The notes under the pieces: model-generated
What the model saw: only the letters and a program-made list of their open reading frames with translations
Told to the model about the DNA's origin: nothing
The model's database searches: none
Made by a program: the position numbers and the translations under genes
In this document: one piece after another, positions 58,251 to 64,000 of the stretch
How the letters are laid out: every line of letters begins with the position of its first letter
Position numbering within the stretch: position 1 is the stretch's first letter
From: Fasciolopsis buskii
Lineage: Eukaryota > Platyhelminthes > Trematoda > Plagiorchiida > Fasciolidae
Direction: 5' to 3'
Assembly: GCA_008360955.1 (NCBI GenBank)
Contig: LUCM01006846.1
Span: 1-64,000 of the forward strand
Length of the DNA: 64,000 bases

Positions 58251-61200
58251 AGATTCGTCGGCAACTTAAGAATCTATTTCGTAAACTACAGCCATAAATA
58301 ACATTTTTTGGATGCTCAGGGTTTCTCTCAATTAATGGATCTGGTTACAACAAACGAACTAGTTCATGCTTTCGTGCGCTACACATATGGTTGCGTATTC
58401 TTCCTAGTGAGATCTCTTGAATAGTGGATGGTGTGAATAGTGCAGTCCAAACAAATCCTGCTCGTTTAAACGCTAGCACCCTGAAGTGGGATTAAACCTG
58501 CAGTTGCGCTACACCGCCTGTTTATACGGTATTATGTCGTTTCGGGGGCCGTGACCCCGTTAGTTCAATGCTGTGATAATTTGTCCAGGACCAAAATGCC
58601 TTGCTTTCGGAGTGGTTTCCAGATGCACAGTATACTGGGGGACATTTTATTGTTAGCAGTGTTCATTTTTTGCCTCTCGATTCAGATCTTCTACAATGGC
58701 GCCTATTCTCTTAAAGCACATGTACAATCAGTTTTTCAGTCTAGGAAGGAATGGTTTGGTCATGGAGACCATATACTTCCGCACAGAAATGACTAGTCCC
58801 GTGAACGCAAGCCGTTCTTCGTAACAATAGATCCAGTTAGGCAGTCGGATTTCGACTGTTAATCTGTACGAATAGTCTCAAGTTGTGTTTAACTGTTAGA
58901 TCCAAATGTAGGTATCCGTGAGGCTACGGTTTCACGTTCATCGGCCGAATGGATTAATATTAATCCACCTGCTTCCAAATGGTGATGAGAAAAAATGCAA
59001 TGCTGTATACGCCATATGAACAACCAAGATTATGATTTTTCCTTTAGAAAATATATGTGGAAATTTGCTTGTGGCGATCTGGGCATCCCTACAGAATTGC
59101 GGCCGCTATACAGTGCCAATAAATGGCTCATAGTAAATCATTCAGTGGCTTAATAGGCTCAATCGATTTTCTTATTGTCACTCAAATAGTAAATGAATAA
59201 TTCAATTATCCAGTCAAATAAATTTCGCAGCTGATATTCACCATTTGGATGTGTTGCCCAGTAAAAAACTCATAAAAAATATAGAAATGGTTTTTGCACT
59301 GAGTCACAAGTTCACAGCAATAAAACCTCAGAGAGAAGCAAGGCACACTTTTCCAAAGACAGCATCTTTGTAACACCGTCCAGTTATTTGAAACATGCTT
59401 CGGATTTCCGTGAAGTGACTAATTTATCATCCTATAGGATCTTAGGCCTTATTCAAGATTAGGTAACCTAGCCTGAATAGAACAACTATGCATTGGTGAG
59501 ATAATTTCCATGCATGAATTCGGGACTGGATGACGACTGATTAATCATTTTAAAACCCATTTCAGATTCGCAAAACCTATAGCGATATCTCCATTATCAT
59601 TGGAAATGTTGTTCACTGAAAACTGTATCACTCAAATGGTTGCCACTTGTCTGGAGCCGAGATGCTTCTTCAGCTTTGTGGTAAGAATGATACCAAGGAA
59701 CAGTTGTGTCAACAGTTTTGAGCACAGCAATAGTATTTGGCGCAGCCTGGTAAGGGACAAACATACGTGAAACAAAGTTTCGATGACAAAAGTTCATTGT
59801 CTTGAAATGTTTTCGCTTGAAACAGACTCACGAACCCAAGAATCTTGAAGAATTGCTCTTTCGAGCAAAGTGCAAAATTATTGGGAGATTTGAATCTGAA
59901 AATCTGGCTGTCGAATTAATTGTGAGCAAATAAAAGCAGTATTGCATAGCAACTGAGGCTCGTCGAGGGCCAAAGAATAAAGACAACAACTGTCTTTACC
60001 GTAACCTGAATAAGAGATTTTCAAACAAATCGTCTTCAGTCACGTAAGAATAATATTTTCTATCACCGTCTCACCACAGGAATGACTAAGTAAATAAGAA
60101 ATATTTTCACTGAATACAAATAATCGTGGTCATGGAATGATCGGTTTTGGGAAACCAGTAAGAAATAGAAAGATACCTAAGCTAATAGCCTCGGAGTTGA
60201 TTGTCAATATGAAATGAAACCCATGTCCTTAGAACTAGGTGATGATTTGAGCCCTTTCGGTTTTGTTTTTGTAGATGCAGCTGTTGACAGTTTTTCTAAT
60301 TACGGTTGAATCTAAAGTTGATTAGCTTCCAAGATTTGTTTAGTGAATTCCCCCGGAGGGCAAAAGAACCAACACCTGTCGCCTAGTTGGAACATTTCCT
60401 TCGAGAGCTAATGCCACATTTTCATGGCAACATCTAGATGCGATATTTATTCGTTCTCACTCGTTGATAGATGGGTCAGATACGTTAGATATCTAAATTT
60501 CAGCAAGCTTCTCAGCTTGGTTCGATAGATTTTAATCTAAGCTCGTCGAAAATATGTCAAGTGTGATTTTGATCAAACATTTCTCGCCGCATTACGATTT
60601 GAAACGCAGAATAATTGTTAAAAGGTCTGATTTTCCGTCAAAGCTGATTTTGCTATTCCCTCGGGTAAATTTTTTACTGTTATTTTGGGGTTATCCCGGG
60701 GGTCTACATAAACGGTAAGATGCTACTTGCGGTTGCCAGAGTGTAGTGGCTCTCATAAAATTAGGGGTAAATTCAAAATCTAGGATTTGTAGCAGTTATA
60801 TTGTTAGTGAGTTACTTGCTACCGCAATTGCATGGAACAACTTTCATATTTTCCAGTTATATAGTCCTTTAAGTGGTCAATTACATTTTATAAATAAATA
60901 TTTGCTGGATGTTATTCAGCTCTGTAGAACTCCTAATTATTAGCCAATTCAACAGTCTAAATTATAATGTCCTTAAGTGCTCAAAATGGTTTATGAGGTT
61001 CTAGCGTATTCACATCATTTCCGTCGAATTAACAGTATACTTTCTGTCTGTCGCATAACTCGGCTTCCAGCAGATCACGGTTTCCAGTGTGTTTCGTTTT
61101 TCTAATCACAAAAAGCAGGAAAATGGGCTGAACGAAACTCGTGTAAAGACTCAGATATCAATACTGGTCGTGCTACTCCCTTTCGCTTTTGGCTGGTGAA

Positions 61201-64000
61201 AGCGTATTGGGTAAACAAAAAACACCAAGGTAGTGCGAAACATTGGAAGAAAAAAAACGCAATACCGCTGCTGATTTATTAGCATAGATCCTACTGAATA
61301 TACCGGGAAACAGATCTGCTGTAGGTCAGAGGGAAAAACAGCACAGAGGACAACTAGTTCCGGAAGGAAATGGGCATTGGATTTGTGAAACAATGGCTCT
61401 GCACGCTCCTGGAGAGCAACGTGTCCGTTGGATTTGCAATGATTTTTGAAGACTTCAAAGCCATCATTGCTTAAGTCAAATTGGTGGAAAGTTTCAAAAG
61501 CAATTCAACTATGTTCCAACCATTCCTTTGAAAGAACAGAAATCGAAAGTCAGAGAAGTGGTAAAATGTTTTTACTGACATTTTTACCAAATTTAATAGT
61601 GCAGAATTCCTTTTTCCATGGTCCAAAGTAGACTGGCTATGAATAGGCGTGTGGTTGCCTTTATCACACGGATATTTCAAAAACGTAGTTCACTCAACGA
61701 GTACTTCCTAGTGTTTGGTGGTTCCGAGAGTTGCAATCATGACAATGAGATTTCTGTTATATTCATATGTAAAACCTTTGATTAAAACTTTGCTTTAAAA
61801 CTTTGCTTAAAACAGCATTTAAGAATTTCAGATGTCATCAAATAAAATGGAAAGACTCACCCTTCTGGATTGGAGCAAATTGTCGGGGAGTAAACCTCAT
61901 GGGTCGATTATTTTACACCTGTCAATTGGAACTGTCCACAATGAACAGCTGTAAATATCTAATCAGGAAGTACTCCTTGGAAATGTCACTGCTGATATCG
62001 CACGGGACCAGTTTTCTGGGCTGGTCCAATGAACTCTATTGAATTATGCTGATCATCATGTAATCACAAATAGTGAACTAGATGAGACCTATAAATGTGC
62101 GGGTCTGCGGTTTACTAAATCGTACAGTCCACACAACGCTAATCACACAGCAATAAATATAACAGTCAGTCAGTGCCAAAAGAGACCTGCCGGCAAACAG
62201 TTTGAATGAATCGTCAACAAACCAGGGCAATTCAAATGGTTCCTGTTTGTAAATCGAGTGTGCGTGTGTACATGAGCTGTTTAGGAATGTTTACTTATCA
62301 AACAGTCTGTTGTGGATAAGTAACGGCTAAATACACAGTTACGCCAAGACAAAAATAACCACCATTCGCCGTTTTGGTGAATGGTCTCTCACTTCTGAAG
62401 GTCAGTATTATACTAGAACTCCCTGGTTGGCAAGATCCTGTGGTTTTGTGGATTAGATGCAGCTAGTTAGGAAGTTTCACATTCATATCTCAGCATCGTC
62501 AATCACCTTAGAGTTAGGTTGTTCCTCATTTCTTTCAGATCAATATAATGCGTTATGCACTAAGACTTTAAGTGGTTTTGGAATAGTCTAAGATCCAAAG
62601 TCATGTTTGCAAGTTGACTGTTTTAGACTAAATCCAGTAAAAATAACTGAAGGAAAATTTGTTGCCGTCCATAGGGATGCGGTTGGATAACTAATTAAAT
62701 TTGGTTTAATAGATAAATTAGCTAAGGTGCCGAGTTAAGAAACCAAACAAGAGAGACTCCAGGTACCATGTCTCCCGTTTTCAAACAAATAATAACAATT
62801 GTACGGACTTTTGCTGACCATCACTTGATCCTTAGTTAGAAATTGTGAGATCCTCGACGTAGTGAGTGAAAGGATGTCTGCAGACTAAATTTTTCGCAAG
62901 CTTGCTGATTCTGATTTAACCCTGAGAAGACCAAGGGTTGCGCGGAAAGAGCACAGCGGGTGTATGTCCCAAAGTTTTTAGTCCAGAACAGGATGAGGGA
63001 TTCAAAGACTGAAACTTAGTATTTGGGGTGAACGACATGCGGCAGAAAGTTAACAGCCTATGTACAGGAACGGCTTAAAAGTTCAGAAAATTAGGAATAA
63101 CCATAGCGGCTTATCTGGAACAAAATCGATATTAAATGGGGCTAAACGGAGTTGAACACGTAGAGAGAATATCAAGATGCGTCTGTTGATTAGCCAGATA
63201 GTCGATCAAAAAGTAGCACAGCCAGTCAAACGTCTATCCTAACTTGTAGGACCAATTTAAGCTCCTCATTATAGTACAGAAGAATGAAAAGCCATTGGAC
63301 ACCAAACTGGGAAGCAGCAGGTTGTGCTCAGCAAAATACACTTACTGTCTGAGATAAGGAATGGACAAACGGAGGATCCAAAAATAGAAGTATCCAGTAA
63401 GGAGTCAGATTTGGTGAGCTCTCTTTGCGTAAGGGAAACTTCAGAAATTCGTTTTATTGCAAATTGTCTTAATACACCTAACTTAGTGACGATAGGGTTA
63501 AAATTCATGGTCTGAATAAGTGAAACCGTGAGAATATACTGTCACGTATGCACCAGATTATTGGTCCTGCTTGTAGAGACGATGTCGAGTATGATGATCA
63601 AAAAAGGCGACTTTCGTTCAGAAGAGAATGAAGGTTGAATACACCAGGAAACTTGTACATGGTGCAAAATGACAACAGTTTGTAAATGGAACCGTCGTTG
63701 GAATACAACCGGTAGAAGCAACAAAGTTAACTTCAGAAGAAAGGTAGGTTACTGACAGCTTGAAACCCACTAAAGTTTGCACCCCATTCTACGATAGTCA
63801 AAATTTTTGAAATTCAAGTGCTCCACAAAACGTCCAAGTCCAAGCGGAACCCGTTGACAACAGTGGCACATAATTCTTTACTCTGGATTTGATTTGCCTC
63901 AGTTCTATGTGGATATGCAAAGATGATTAGTCCTACTAAAAACAAAGATGATGACGACAATCTGTCTCACCTGCAACCTGGTTCCATGTGTACTTTTTTC

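Larger units (their letters stand above)
57025..64000 (-). other. Probable large upstream intron of the C2-domain gene; no exon recognised
   Basis: The split codon at 57024 shows that an upstream exon exists. I searched the minus strand for the C2A motifs expected there (D-x-N-G-x-x-D-P-Y and N-P-x-W-N-E-T-L) and found none. Small open frames (57485-57673 +, 58551-58796 +, 61803-62042 +, 63269-63508 -) have no motifs. A GT microsatellite and a CGAAACGTT-like motif lie in this part. Confidence 0.5.

Noticed and set aside
1..64000. CRISPR arrays, operons, bacterial promoters or prophage
   Set aside because: No regularly spaced repeats, and coding density and spliced exons point to a eukaryotic nuclear genome.

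Overview
The window looks like nuclear DNA of a flatworm (Platyhelminthes), probably a cestode and possibly a trematode. The reasons are low coding density, small exons with GT-AG splice sites separated by kilobase introns, and decayed CR1-like, RTE-like and Penelope-like retroelements plus tRNA-derived SINE relics. Nothing bacterial or viral was recognised. The taxon is inferred from the style of the repeats and exons, not from a database match.

Layout. Positions 1-5330 are two decayed non-LTR retrotransposons head to tail on the + strand: a CR1/jockey-like element (1-2896), itself interrupted by a palindromic repeat at 1778-2079, then an RTE-like element (2900-5330). From about 21.1 kb down to 6.0 kb, ten exon-like segments on the minus strand join in one reading frame through GT-AG sites. 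They are proposed as one unidentified membrane-protein gene; the 21.1-15.2 kb segments have the best splice sites. Positions 24-34 kb are repeat-rich: an RTE fragment on + (26.19-27.0 kb), two SINE relics, a Penelope-like endonuclease relic on minus (32.7-33.0 kb) and an RTE 3' end on minus (33.38-34.07 kb).

The best supported gene is on the minus strand from 57.0 kb to 40.1 kb: the last four exons of a rabphilin/Doc2-type tandem-C2 protein. They encode the end of C2A, the linker, a complete C2B and the stop codon. Every splice junction is phase-consistent, introns are 3.1, 8.6 and 4.6 kb, and a poly(A) signal lies about 190 bases after the stop. The N-terminal half is not in the window. Its introns hold a CR1 3' end, SINE relics and a copy of the palindromic repeat.

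The most unusual item is that palindromic repeat family (near 1.8-2.1, 37.47-37.69 and 48.80-48.96 kb). Two copies carry a hairpin followed by GAAAC that resembles part of a hammerhead ribozyme core. The remaining stretches show only AT-rich intergenic or intronic sequence and microsatellites.
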